DNA of 32,793 bases from NCBI GenBank assembly GCA_035516155.1, contig DATJAP010000010.1, forward strand, positions 1 through 32,793, in the 5' to 3' direction. The notes under the pieces were generated by a model, which did no database searches, was not told the DNA's origin, and worked only from the letters and a program-made list of their open reading frames with translations. Below, one piece after another: positions 24,717-32,345 of the stretch. The DNA is from JAJYKN01 sp035516155. GTDB lineage: Bacteria > Nitrospirota > UBA9217. How positions within the stretch are numbered: position 1 is the stretch's first letter; each line of letters starts with the position of its first letter. Position numbers and translations under genes: made by a program.

Positions 24717-25958
24717 CTATGCGCGGTCCGTTCTGCGTAAAAAATAATCCATCAGTTGATAGCCTTCTTTGAACACCAGGGCGTCTTTCCGCTCTCCCAG
24801 CCGTTCGTCATAGCTCACCGGCTCTCCGCTGCGTTCCCGGGTATTATCGTAAATGACGAAGGGGACTGGTTCATTCGAGTGCGTTCTCATCTCAATCGGC
24901 GTCGGGTGGTCCGGCAGCGCCATGATGCGATACTGATCGAACTGCTTCATTCCGTGAATGATATTGCCCACGATGAATTCATCGAAGTCCTCGATGGCCT
25001 TCAGCTTGTTCTTCAGGTCGCCGCTGTGGCCCGCCTCGTCGGGGGCTTCGACATGGACATAGACAAAGTCCTTGGTCTTGAGCGCCCACAAAGCATGTTC
25101 GGCTTTGCCCACGTAGTTCGTATCAAGCCAGCCCGTCGCTCCCGGCACATCGACCACTTCGAACCCCGCGTAGATGCCGATCCCCTTGGTAAGATCGACT
25201 GCTGAAATCATGGCTCCTTCGATGCCGTACTTTTCCCGGAACGTTGGCATACACGGTCTCTTGCCCTGTCCCCACAGCCAGATACTGTTCGCCGGCCTCT
25301 TGCCGTTCTCGATTCTCGTTTTATTCACGGAATGACCCGCCAGAACCTCGAGGGAGCCCTCCATTAAGGCATTGATCGTTTCATCACCGTCTCCCCGCGG
25401 AAGATAGTCCTGAATGTTCTTGTCCTGAATGTCATGAGGAGGTGTGCACTCAAGTTTGTCCGTGCCGCCCTTCCAGACCATGAGATGGCGATAGCTGACG
25501 CCGGGGTAGAAGCGTATGCGGTCCGTACCAAGCTTCCGGTCGACCTCCTCGATCAGCAGTCTCGCCTCCTGCGTGGTAATGTGCCCGGCGCTGAAATCCT
25601 CCATGATCGCATGCCGCGCTTTGCCCCAGAGGGTTTCCTTGCCGCCGGTGATGCGCAAGGTCACCAGATTGCAGCGGAAGGCGACATCATCGGGCCCCAG
25701 GTCCACGCCAATGCTTGCCGCCTCGAGGGGGGAGCGGCCCGTATAATACTTCCTCGGATCATATCCCATCACCGTGAGGTTTGCCACATCGCTGCCCGGT
25801 GGAAACCCCTCGGGCACGGTGTGTACCATGCCGGTCTGTCCTGTCGTCGCCAGATGGTCAAGATTCGGCGTCTTTGCCGCCTGCAGGCATGTCTTGCCGC
25901 CGAGTTCTGGATGGGGCCGGTCGGCCATTCCGTCACCGAGCAAAATGATATATTTCAT
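24717..25958 (-). CDS. ApgM-family alkaline-phosphatase-fold enzyme, probable homoserine kinase
   Basis: A 413-residue member of the archaeal-type cofactor-independent phosphoglycerate mutase family. It has LGDGMADRP (7-14) with metal-ligand Asp9, the nucleophile segment GSDVANLTVMGYDP with Ser56, YTGRSPLEAASIG, and the C-terminal metal site PDHPTPIEMRTHSNEPVPF. One branch of this family (TIGR02535, from memory) is assigned as an alternative homoserine kinase in genomes lacking ThrB and lies beside threonine genes. Here it is flanked by lysC and the thrC/hom cluster and no GHMP-type thrB is visible, so phosphorylation of homoserine to O-phosphohomoserine is the preferred call. Glycolytic mutase activity is the alternative. 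ATG at 25958 is chosen by family start; a GTG at 25994 is also in frame and neither has a good ribosome binding site. Confidence 0.85.
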   Translation of the reverse strand: MKYIILLGDGMADRPHPELGGKTCLQAAKTPNLDHLATTGQTGMVHTVPEGFPPGSDVANLTVMGYDPRKYYTGRSPLEAASIGVDLGPDDVAFRCNLVTLRITGGKETLWGKARHAIMEDFSAGHITTQEARLLIEEVDRKLGTDRIRFYPGVSYRHLMVWKGGTDKLECTPPHDIQDKNIQDYLPRGDGDETINALMEGSLEVLAGHSVNKTRIENGKRPANSIWLWGQGKRPCMPTFREKYGIEGAMISAVDLTKGIGIYAGFEVVDVPGATGWLDTNYVGKAEHALWALKTKDFVYVHVEAPDEAGHSGDLKNKLKAIEDFDEFIVGNIIHGMKQFDQYRIMALPDHPTPIEMRTHSNEPVPFVIYDNTRERSGEPVSYDERLGERKDALVFKEGYQLMDYFLRRTDRA

Positions 25959-26036
25959 ATAAATGATTTCATGTCCCGGGTCCGGTGGCTTCACTCGTAC
26001 CGCATCGCCCCGCTCCCACGCCCTGGTCCCTTGTCC

Positions 26037-26279
26037 TCAAGAACCTACCGCATCACCCGCCACAGCATCTACCTTGACGCCTCGCTCCCGGAGATAGGCG
26101 ATGCTGGCCGCAAGTTCCTTCTCTTCACCTTCAAGTTCCAGCACAACCTCGCCCACGCTCTCCGTGACTTTTGCGCGGCGGATATTCGGCATTACATTGA
26201 ACTTCCTCGCCATGGTGAAGATGACGGGTTCCTTGATCAGTTCCTGCGGAAACGTCAATTTGACCCTCTTCGTCGCCAT
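26037..26279 (-). CDS. Stand-alone NIL-domain protein
   Basis: An 80-residue protein consisting of one NIL domain, the ferredoxin-like fold seen at the C-terminus of MetN methionine ABC transporters and fused to ferredoxin in some homocysteine-synthesis proteins. Typical features are VKLTFPQELIKEPVIFTMAR, the VMPNIRRAKVTE segment and VGEVVLELEGEEKEL followed by AIAYLRERGVKV-type pattern. In MetN the domain senses methionine. Here there is no ATPase or ferredoxin part, so it could bind a sulfur amino acid or assist sulfur transfer. ATG at 26279 has AGGAGGGAAC immediately upstream; the open frame to 26492 is non-coding in style. It lies 115 bases after the ThiS-like gene and 78 bases before the kinase gene. 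Confidence 0.88.
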   Translation of the reverse strand: MATKRVKLTFPQELIKEPVIFTMARKFNVMPNIRRAKVTESVGEVVLELEGEEKELAASIAYLRERGVKVDAVAGDAVGS

Positions 26280-26394
26280 GTTCCCTCCTGATGTCCTTAT
26301 GTCCGCAGCCGCGGGGTAAAACAGTGAAAAGTGGCAACCCCTCTTAAACAAGCATCGTCTCCGCGGTCCCGCCGCTGATTGCAGGGGCTCTGCA

Positions 26395-26673
26395 TTAACA
26401 GCGCCCGCCTGCAATGGCGGGAACGATGGAAATGTTGTCACCATCTTTGAGGATTGTTTCTTCCTTGTCCATGAAGCGGATATCCTCTTCATTGACGTAA
26501 ATATTGATGAACCGCCGGATCTTCCCGCCGTCCGACAGCCGTTCTTTTATCCCCGGGTAATCCTTCTCGAGAGCCTCGACAAGCTCCAAAACATTTTTTG
26601 CGCTGCATTCTACCTCAGACTTTCCGCCGGTGAGCTTCTGCAGCGGCGTGGGGATTCTCACTTTAATCGACAT
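26395..26673 (-). CDS. ThiS/MoaD-family sulfur carrier protein with a GG-Arg-Cys tail
   Basis: A 92-residue ubiquitin-fold sulfur carrier of the CysO/MoaD type: MSIKVRIPTPLQKLTGGK, a helical segment with LVEALEKDYPGIKERL, FINIYVNEEDIRF and the end DGDNISIVPAIAGGRC. The diglycine is at 89-90 and is followed by two residues, Arg91 and Cys92. A C-terminal GG must be free to be adenylated and turned into a thiocarboxylate, so the tail would have to be removed; the neighbouring JAMM peptidase is the obvious candidate. ATG at 26673 is chosen because AGGAGG lies upstream with good spacing. The adjacent E1 (28475-29278) would activate it. Whether it serves cysteine, homocysteine or cofactor synthesis is not proven; the context favours amino-acid sulfur. 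Confidence 0.92.
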   Translation of the reverse strand: MSIKVRIPTPLQKLTGGKSEVECSAKNVLELVEALEKDYPGIKERLSDGGKIRRFINIYVNEEDIRFMDKEETILKDGDNISIVPAIAGGRC

Positions 26674-26788
26674 GGGTCGCTCCTCCTGAACGAGAGACAT
26701 CGTATTTGAACGCCGAGCACGCGGCATAGTAGGGAATCCTGCAACGGGCGGCATGCATCGTTGCTCCGCGATATCCGCGGTGAAATGC

Positions 26789-28021
26789 TTATTGGATCTT
26801 CTTCAGCAACTCCTCGAAGGACTCGATGTTCGGCTTTATCGGCGCCGGCATCGGGAGGCGGCCTGCGATTGCCTCGCTGGTCTTAAGGCCGTTCCCGGTG
26901 ATGCAGAGGACGAGCGTCCCGTCCCTGTTGATTCGGCCGGAGTCCACGAGTTTTTTAGCCGCCGCCACGGTTGCGCCTCCCGCAGGCTCGACAAACATCC
27001 CCTCCGTTTCGGCAAGAAACTGCATCGCGTCTACAATCTCCTCATCCGTCGCATCTGCACCGTAACCGCCGCTGTCCCTCGTGACCTTTGCGGCATAATA
27101 GCCGTCGCCAGGGTTCCCGATGGCGATCGAGCGTGCGACGGTCCGGGGTTTCACCGGCCTGATGATGTCGCTTCCTTCCCTGATAGCCGTTATAATTGGA
27201 TTGCACCCGGCGGCCTGCGCGGCAAATACCCTGGTCTTGGCGGGGGGAACGAGCCCGATGAGTTCTAGTTCCTGAAAAGACTTCCAGAGCTTCGTTAAGA
27301 GCGATCCGCTCGCGCTGGGCGCCACAATACTGTCCGGTGTTTTCCAGCCCAGTTGTTCGGCAATCTCGAATCCCATGGACTTCGAGCCCTCACCGTAGAA
27401 AGGCCGCAGGTTGATATTCACAAAGGCCCATTGATATTTATCCGCGATTTCGGAGCAAAGCCGGTTCACCTCATCGTAGTCACCGTCCACCATAACCAGG
27501 TTCGGCTGATAAATCAGCGAACCAATGATCTTCGAATACTCCAGATCCGACGGCGTGAAGATAAACCGCTTCACGCCTGACCGCGCGGCCAGCGCCGCCA
27601 GTGAATTCGCCAGGTTGCCGGTCGATGCGCAGGCAACGGTGTCGAAGCCGAATTCCCTGGCCTTCGTGACAGCCACCGCGACAACGCGGTCCTTGAATGA
27701 CAACGTCGGGTGGTTCACTGAGTCGTCCTTGAGATAAATTTCCTTTACGCCCCATGCACCGGCCAGGTTCCGGGCATTCACCAGCGGCGTGAACCCGGAA
27801 TCAAAACCCGTGACCGGATCGCCATCGATGGGGAGGAGTTCACGATAGCGCCACATATGGTTGGGACGCGACTCGATCTTCTGCTTCGTCATATCCTTTC
27901 TGATTTGCGCGTAGTCGTACGTGACTTCAAGCGGCCCGAAGCAGAACTCGCACACGTAGAGGGGTCCGCTCTTGTACTCCCTGCCGCACTCCACGCACCG
28001 CAGTCCTTTGACGTAGGTCAC
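26789..28021 (-). CDS. thrC: Threonine synthase with N-terminal zinc ribbon
   Basis: A 410-residue PLP enzyme of the threonine synthase class that converts O-phosphohomoserine to threonine. Residues 9-27 hold a zinc ribbon (CVEC at 9-12, CEFC at 24-27). The PLP lysine is in SFKDR (Lys110), and the phosphate loop region (STGNLANSLAALAA) and FVEPAGGATVAAAKKL are present. GTG at 28021 is chosen: it overlaps the stop of the JAMM gene as GTGA and GGAGG lies ten bases upstream; a longer frame to 28099 would read through that gene. The overlap implies translational coupling to the sulfur-carrier protease. Cysteine-forming CysM enzymes also belong to this fold superfamily, so a second sulfur-related activity is possible but not shown; the sequence reads as an ordinary threonine synthase. 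Confidence 0.92.
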   Translation of the reverse strand: MTYVKGLRCVECGREYKSGPLYVCEFCFGPLEVTYDYAQIRKDMTKQKIESRPNHMWRYRELLPIDGDPVTGFDSGFTPLVNARNLAGAWGVKEIYLKDDSVNHPTLSFKDRVVAVAVTKAREFGFDTVACASTGNLANSLAALAARSGVKRFIFTPSDLEYSKIIGSLIYQPNLVMVDGDYDEVNRLCSEIADKYQWAFVNINLRPFYGEGSKSMGFEIAEQLGWKTPDSIVAPSASGSLLTKLWKSFQELELIGLVPPAKTRVFAAQAAGCNPIITAIREGSDIIRPVKPRTVARSIAIGNPGDGYYAAKVTRDSGGYGADATDEEIVDAMQFLAETEGMFVEPAGGATVAAAKKLVDSGRINRDGTLVLCITGNGLKTSEAIAGRLPMPAPIKPNIESFEELLKKIQ

Positions 28022-28434
28022 TGCTGATGTTCCTCCGTAGTAATGTTCAATGGGACTTCCATAACGTTCCCGTCGACGATAGAATACCCTTTCATGCACG
28101 GATCCCTTCGCTCGACGAGCGATACAATCACGTACACTGCTTCCGGATAGTATGCCAACTCTACATCCGTTGAAGACGGATATGCCCGTCCGGTGGGGTG
28201 GGAGTGATAAATGCCGACCAGGTCCCTTCCCGCTTCCCGCATTTCCTTGAGCACCCGAAATTGCTCTTGTGCGTCTATCTGATAAAACGTCGGGCTTGGG
28301 TTTTCGCTCCTCAGCGCATACACTTTTTCAACCGTCGTCCCCCTGCCGGCAAGGATCCCGCATGCTTCATTGGGATACACGCTATTGCAATGCTCATAAA
28401 TACTCTCGAGATCGGTCTTTTTTATCGTCAGCAA
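28018..28434 (-). CDS. JAMM/M67-family metallopeptidase (Mec-like)
   Basis: A 138-residue JAB1/MPN domain protein. The JAMM metal motif is complete: Glu23 in the PNEACGILAG segment, HSH at 77-79, then seven residues to Ser87 and two more to Asp90 (YHSHPTGRAYPSSTD). Prokaryotic members such as Mec of Mycobacterium and the QbsD/HcyD type act on sulfur-carrier proteins, either releasing the amino acid from a carrier-cysteine adduct or trimming residues after GG. Both uses fit here, because the nearby carrier ends GG-Arg-Cys. It follows the E1 gene by 40 bases and its stop overlaps the thrC GTG start. Confidence 0.93.
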   Translation of the reverse strand: MLTIKKTDLESIYEHCNSVYPNEACGILAGRGTTVEKVYALRSENPSPTFYQIDAQEQFRVLKEMREAGRDLVGIYHSHPTGRAYPSSTDVELAYYPEAVYVIVSLVERRDPCMKGYSIVDGNVMEVPLNITTEEHQQ

Positions 28435-28474
28435 CTGGAAAGATGCCCTCGTCTCTTGTCTCTCGACAGTGCCT

Positions 28475-29278
28475 TCAATGGTTCATTGAGCAAAACAGCT
28501 CGTAATCGATAAGCTCTTTTATCGTTGGATGCTCACCGCAGACTGGACACTCACGGTTCCGGGGAACCTTTACCGTACGGAAGCTCATGTCGAGCGCATT
28601 CCACAGAAGAAGCCTCCCTTTAAGGGGATGCCCGATGCCTAGAATAGCCTTGATTACCTCGGTCGCCTGGATGGTACCGATTACGCCGGTTACCACGCCC
28701 AGTATGCCGGCTTCCTGGCATGACGGCACCATGCCCGGCGGCGGCGGGACCTCGAACAGGCAGCGATAGCATGGCCCTTCGCCCGGGAAAATGGTCATCA
28801 CCTGGCCTTCGAACCGGAACACCGCCGCGCTCACGAGCGTTTTCTTGAGCATGACGCAAGCGTCGTTCACAAGATATCGTGTGGGAAAGTTGTCGCTCCC
28901 GTCCACAACGATATCATAATCGCGAATGATCTGCATGATGTTCTTGGAGGTGAGACGCTCCTTGTGTGTCACCACCTTCACATCATGGTTCAGGGTCTCA
29001 TACGTCTGCTTTGCCGAATCAGCTTTGTCCACCCCGATTCGGCTCGTGTTGTGCGCGATCTGGCGCTGGAGATTGGACATCTCAACGCGGTCATTGTCAA
29101 TCACGCCGATCGTGCCCACGCCTGCAGCCGCAAGATAGTATCCCACCGGCGAACCGAGACCGCCCGCGCCAACGAGCACAACCTTGGCGTTCAGGATCTT
29201 TTCCTGACCGTCTCCCCCGACCTCGGGGAGCAGGATGTGCCTGCTGTAGCGGAGTATCTGGTCTTCTGTAAATTCCAT
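28475..29278 (-). CDS. MoeB/ThiF-family sulfur-carrier adenylyltransferase
   Basis: A 267-residue E1-like enzyme that adenylates the C-terminal glycine of a ThiS/MoaD-type protein. It starts FTEDQILRYSRHILLPEVGG, has the nucleotide loop GAGGLGSP (37-44), the DNDRVEMSNLQRQ segment, VDGSDNFPTRYLVNDAC, and zinc cysteines at 170, 173, 244 and 247 (CYRC and CPVC). Cys187 in MVPSCQEAG is the conserved cysteine of the family. There is no C-terminal rhodanese domain, so sulfur must come from another protein, possibly the TusA-like protein encoded just upstream. Genes moaA, moaE, thiG or thiC are not in the window, which argues against a molybdopterin or thiamin role. Confidence 0.93.
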   Translation of the reverse strand: MEFTEDQILRYSRHILLPEVGGDGQEKILNAKVVLVGAGGLGSPVGYYLAAAGVGTIGVIDNDRVEMSNLQRQIAHNTSRIGVDKADSAKQTYETLNHDVKVVTHKERLTSKNIMQIIRDYDIVVDGSDNFPTRYLVNDACVMLKKTLVSAAVFRFEGQVMTIFPGEGPCYRCLFEVPPPPGMVPSCQEAGILGVVTGVIGTIQATEVIKAILGIGHPLKGRLLLWNALDMSFRTVKVPRNRECPVCGEHPTIKELIDYELFCSMNH

Positions 29279-29310
29279 TGTTAAACCACCATAAAGTGCT
29301 CGACGTTAAG

Positions 29311-29346
29311 CGTGAGAAGTAGAATCTCTTTGCCATGGTTCTCACG
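29311..29346. repeat. 8-bp inverted repeat between tusA-like and moeB-like genes
   Basis: CGTGAGAA (29311-29318) and TTCTCACG (29339-29346) are exact reverse complements around a 20-base loop in a 77-base intergenic gap. No T run follows. It could be an RNA hairpin within the operon transcript. Confidence 0.5.
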
Positions 29347-29355
29347 TCTTACATT

Positions 29356-29616
29356 TCACGTTTTCTTCTTCTCTCTGTCTTTTCTGACAAAGATATGCCA
29401 CTCTTTTTCGCTCGTTTGCTCGATCTTTAAAACCTTTTGTCCCTCGTTCTCCATGCTCTTTGGAACATTTTCCGACGCAGGTCTGTGATCTGTGATGATC
29501 TCAAGCACCTCGCCGAGGTTCATCTTCTCAATTGCCAGCTTCGATCGGACGAAGGTATAGGGGCAGACTTGACCTTTTATATCCAGTGTCTTATCAACCT
29601 TGATTTCGTCGGCCAT
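29356..29616 (-). CDS. TusA/SirA-family sulfur-transfer protein
   Basis: An 86-residue protein of the TusA fold. The start LDIKGQVCPYTFVRSKLAIEKM carries the active Cys18; the usual CPxP is CPYT here, a variant in which the second proline is threonine. The core then reads GEVLEIITDHRPASENVPKS and VLKIEQTSEKEWHIFVRK, with a Lys-rich tail. TusA proteins carry sulfur as a persulfide between a desulfurase and acceptors. ATG at 29616 is chosen because GGAGG lies five bases upstream; an earlier in-frame ATG lies at 29628. It is the first of the sulfur genes after hom and probably supplies sulfur to the activated carrier; that link is inferred. Confidence 0.9.
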   Translation of the reverse strand: MADEIKVDKTLDIKGQVCPYTFVRSKLAIEKMNLGEVLEIITDHRPASENVPKSMENEGQKVLKIEQTSEKEWHIFVRKDREKKKT

Positions 29617-29679
29617 CATTACCTCCATTGCGGATTTCGGTTTACTGATTTTCTTTTATCATTCTGCATCCCGTAATCA

Positions 29680-29700
29680 AAAAGCCGGGGATATTACCCC
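29680..29700 (-). terminator. Weak hairpin at the hom stop
   Basis: On the minus strand GGGG and CCCC around a six-base AT loop (29687-29700), overlapping the hom stop codon, are followed by GGC and five T. The stem is only four to five pairs, so partial termination or none is expected. Confidence 0.25.
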
Positions 29701-31010
29701 TGTTTTCCCTCCTCCACTCTGATTACCATCGTCGGTCCGGCAACACAGTCCATCTTATTTATTTCGTCGAGGGCACTGCGAACATCCCGCTCAACCGCTT
29801 CGTGCGTCATCATCACGACCGGCACAGCCTCGGCCGCCTTCCGCCCCTTTTGAATCACGGAAGAGATGCTGATATTATTCTTGCCGAGCACCCCGGAGAT
29901 GCGAGACATCACGCCCGGTCTGTCAATCGCCGAGAACCGGAGATAATAGCATGACGTGATGTCATCCATCTTCCTGATCTTTAGTGTTGAACGCTCCCGG
30001 AACGCCGCCACTGGTGACCGGTTAGCGCACCCGGACAGAATGTCCCTTCCGATGTCCATGATATCGCTCACCACAGCGCTTCCGGTCGGCATATCTCCCG
30101 CTCCCCTCCCGTAAAACATCGTCGACCCTACGGCATCACCGATAACCGAAAGCGCATTGTAAACACCATCCACTGTAGCAATGGGGTACTCCTCGGGAAG
30201 CATCGTCGGGTGTACCCGCGCCTCGATCTCGCCGTCCACCATCTTGGTTATCGCGAGGAGCTTGATTTTGTACCCGAGATCTTTGGCGAAATCGATGTCC
30301 AGCGGCAAGATTTTGGAGATCCCTTCCGTGTAGATCTCCTCGAACTTCACCGGTGTTCCGTATGTTAGCATAGTCAGGATCGCGAGCTTGTGCGCAGAGT
30401 CGATCCCCTCGATATCGAACGTAGGGTCCGCTTCGGCGTAGCCCATTGCCTGCGCCTCTTTCAGAACCTCCTCAAACTTCCTGCCAGCGTTCGTCATGAG
30501 CGTCAGGATATAGTTGCAGGTGCCATTCACAATACCGTTTATTGACTTGATATTGTTAGCGGCCAGACCATTCCTGATGGCCGCAAGAATGGGGATGCCC
30601 CCTGCCACCGATGCCTCGAATCCGAGCGACGTTCCTGATTTTTCCGCGGCGGCATAGATCTCCTCCCCGTGCACTGCCAGGAGAGCCTTGTTTGCGGTCA
30701 CCACGTGTTTCTTGTTCCTGATCGCCTCGAGGATGAATTCTTTTGCAGGCTTGTATCCGCCTATGAGTTCAACCACGATGTCGATCTCCGGATCGGTCAG
30801 GACTTCCTGCGCAGTGGTCGTAAGCTGAACACCCTTGAGCGGAATGCCCCGATCACGTTTGACATCCAGATCGGCTATCTTCTTAAGCGTTACCGCCGAG
30901 CCAAGCCTTCTCCGGATTATCTCAGCATTCTCTATGAGAATGCGGGCCGTGCCAGCTCCTACCGTGCCGAAGCCAATGATACCTACAGTGATCGATTTTC
31001 TTGATGCCAT
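29694..31010 (-). CDS. hom: Homoserine dehydrogenase
   Basis: A 438-residue enzyme that reduces aspartate semialdehyde to homoserine with NAD(P)H. The Rossmann motif IIGFGTVGAG is near 11-20; catalytic-region segments include VTANKALLAVHGEE, EASVAGGIPILAAIRNGL and NGIVNGTCNYILTLM, with EADPTFDIEGIDSAHKLAIL following. A C-terminal ACT domain (about 355-430, starting YYLRFSAIDRPGVMSRI) suggests feedback control by threonine. ATG at 31010 is chosen because GGAG lies four bases upstream and homologues start shortly before the Rossmann strand; an ATG at 31034 is also in frame. It is directly followed by the sulfur-transfer genes, then thrC and the probable homoserine kinase. Confidence 0.96.
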   Translation of the reverse strand: MASRKSITVGIIGFGTVGAGTARILIENAEIIRRRLGSAVTLKKIADLDVKRDRGIPLKGVQLTTTAQEVLTDPEIDIVVELIGGYKPAKEFILEAIRNKKHVVTANKALLAVHGEEIYAAAEKSGTSLGFEASVAGGIPILAAIRNGLAANNIKSINGIVNGTCNYILTLMTNAGRKFEEVLKEAQAMGYAEADPTFDIEGIDSAHKLAILTMLTYGTPVKFEEIYTEGISKILPLDIDFAKDLGYKIKLLAITKMVDGEIEARVHPTMLPEEYPIATVDGVYNALSVIGDAVGSTMFYGRGAGDMPTGSAVVSDIMDIGRDILSGCANRSPVAAFRERSTLKIRKMDDITSCYYLRFSAIDRPGVMSRISGVLGKNNISISSVIQKGRKAAEAVPVVMMTHEAVERDVRSALDEINKMDCVAGPTMVIRVEEGKQG

Positions 31011-31105
31011 GTCTCTCCGCCCTCTAACAGTCATGGGTCAACGTGCCGGGTCCAAAGGTGGATTCTGTTCTACTCCCTGGATCACCTGCTACTCGACCCT
31101 TAACC

Positions 31106-32281
31106 CTATTTCTGGATTGCTTGCTTAATGCCCTTAACGGCCTGGCGGATACGATGCTCGTTCTCCACCAGGGCGAATCTTACATATCCGTCGCCGTATT
31201 CACCGAAGCCGATGCCCGGTGAGACCGCCACCTTGGCCTCTTTGATGAGCAGCTTCGCAAACTCAAGCGATCCGATCCTCTTGAAGGGCTCAGGAATCTC
31301 CGCCCAGACGAACATGGTCGCCTTAGGTCTCTCAATGCTCCAACCCGCCTTATTCAGTCCATCTACGAGCACGTCCCGGCGGGACTGATATGTATCGGTG
31401 ATTTCTTTTACGCAGTCCTGCGGCCCGTTCAGAGCGATGATGGACGCGATCTGTATAGGCTGGAACATTCCGTAGTCGAGGTAGCTCTTGATCTTAATGA
31501 GGGCGCCCACCGCATCTTTGTTCCCCGCACAGAACCCCACCCGCCAACCGGCCATGTTGTAGCTCTTGGTCAGGCTGTAAAACTCGACACCCACTTCTTT
31601 CGCGCCCCTAGCCTGCAGGAAACTCGGCGCACGGTAGCCGTCGAAGTTCAGGTCCGCATAGGCCAGGTCATGAACTACCATGACATCATTCTCACGGGCA
31701 AAATCCGCTATCTTCTGAAAGAACGCCACATCCACGACCGCTGTGGTCGGGTTGTTCGGGAAATTGATGATCAGCATCTTGGGTCGGGGCCAGGTGTTCT
31801 TGAACGCCTCCTGCATATCGGCGAAAAAATCGCTGTCTTTCCTGAGGGGTATGGACCGCACTTCGCCGCCCGCGATGATCACACTGTATGGATGGATTGG
31901 ATAGGCCGGGGTGGTGGTCAGTACAACGTCACCGGGTTCAATCGTGGCCAGGGCCAAATGGGACAGTCCTTCCTTAGAACCGATGGTTACCACGGCCTCG
32001 GTCTCGGGATCGAGGTCAACGTCATAGCGCCGTCTATACCAATCGCAGAGTGCTGTGCGAAGCTTTGTGATTCCCTTGGACGCTGAATAGCGGTGGTTCT
32101 TGGGATTCTGGGCTGCCTCGATCAATTTGTCAACTATATGCTGAGGTGTGCCTTGATCAGGATTGCCCATACCGAGGTCAATGATGTCCTCTCCTCGCCT
32201 GCGCGCCTCGATCTTCATGGCGTTGACGATTGCGAAAACATAGGGTGGTAGCCTCTTGATCCTGGCGAAACGCTCAGGCAT
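31106..32281 (-). CDS. Class I/II PLP aminotransferase (AlaC/DapL-like)
   Basis: A 391-residue fold-type I aminotransferase. It has IIDLGMGNPDQGTPQHIV, the NFPNNPTT motif (about 173-180), VVHDLAYAD with Asp205 and Tyr208, and the PLP lysine Lys239 in SLTKSYNMAGWRVGF. The C-terminal Arg region is GYVRFALVENEHRIRQA. This type includes glutamate-pyruvate transaminase AlaC and LL-diaminopimelate aminotransferase relatives; the position directly upstream of hom is common for the AlaC-like group, but the amino-acid substrate is not certain. It is the first gene of the long minus-strand run and has a strong promoter about 65 bases upstream. AAGGGA precedes the ATG. Confidence 0.9.
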   Translation of the reverse strand: MPERFARIKRLPPYVFAIVNAMKIEARRRGEDIIDLGMGNPDQGTPQHIVDKLIEAAQNPKNHRYSASKGITKLRTALCDWYRRRYDVDLDPETEAVVTIGSKEGLSHLALATIEPGDVVLTTTPAYPIHPYSVIIAGGEVRSIPLRKDSDFFADMQEAFKNTWPRPKMLIINFPNNPTTAVVDVAFFQKIADFARENDVMVVHDLAYADLNFDGYRAPSFLQARGAKEVGVEFYSLTKSYNMAGWRVGFCAGNKDAVGALIKIKSYLDYGMFQPIQIASIIALNGPQDCVKEITDTYQSRRDVLVDGLNKAGWSIERPKATMFVWAEIPEPFKRIGSLEFAKLLIKEAKVAVSPGIGFGEYGDGYVRFALVENEHRIRQAVKGIKQAIQK

Positions 32282-32345
32282 TGCTATCCCTTTCTTTTTT
32301 CAAAGTTTTCAGCATCTAACCGCTTAAATTTAAAGAATAAAATTG

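Noticed and set aside
25434..26291. 285-codon plus-strand frame
   Set aside because: Antisense to the ApgM-type gene and the NIL gene; no domain content.
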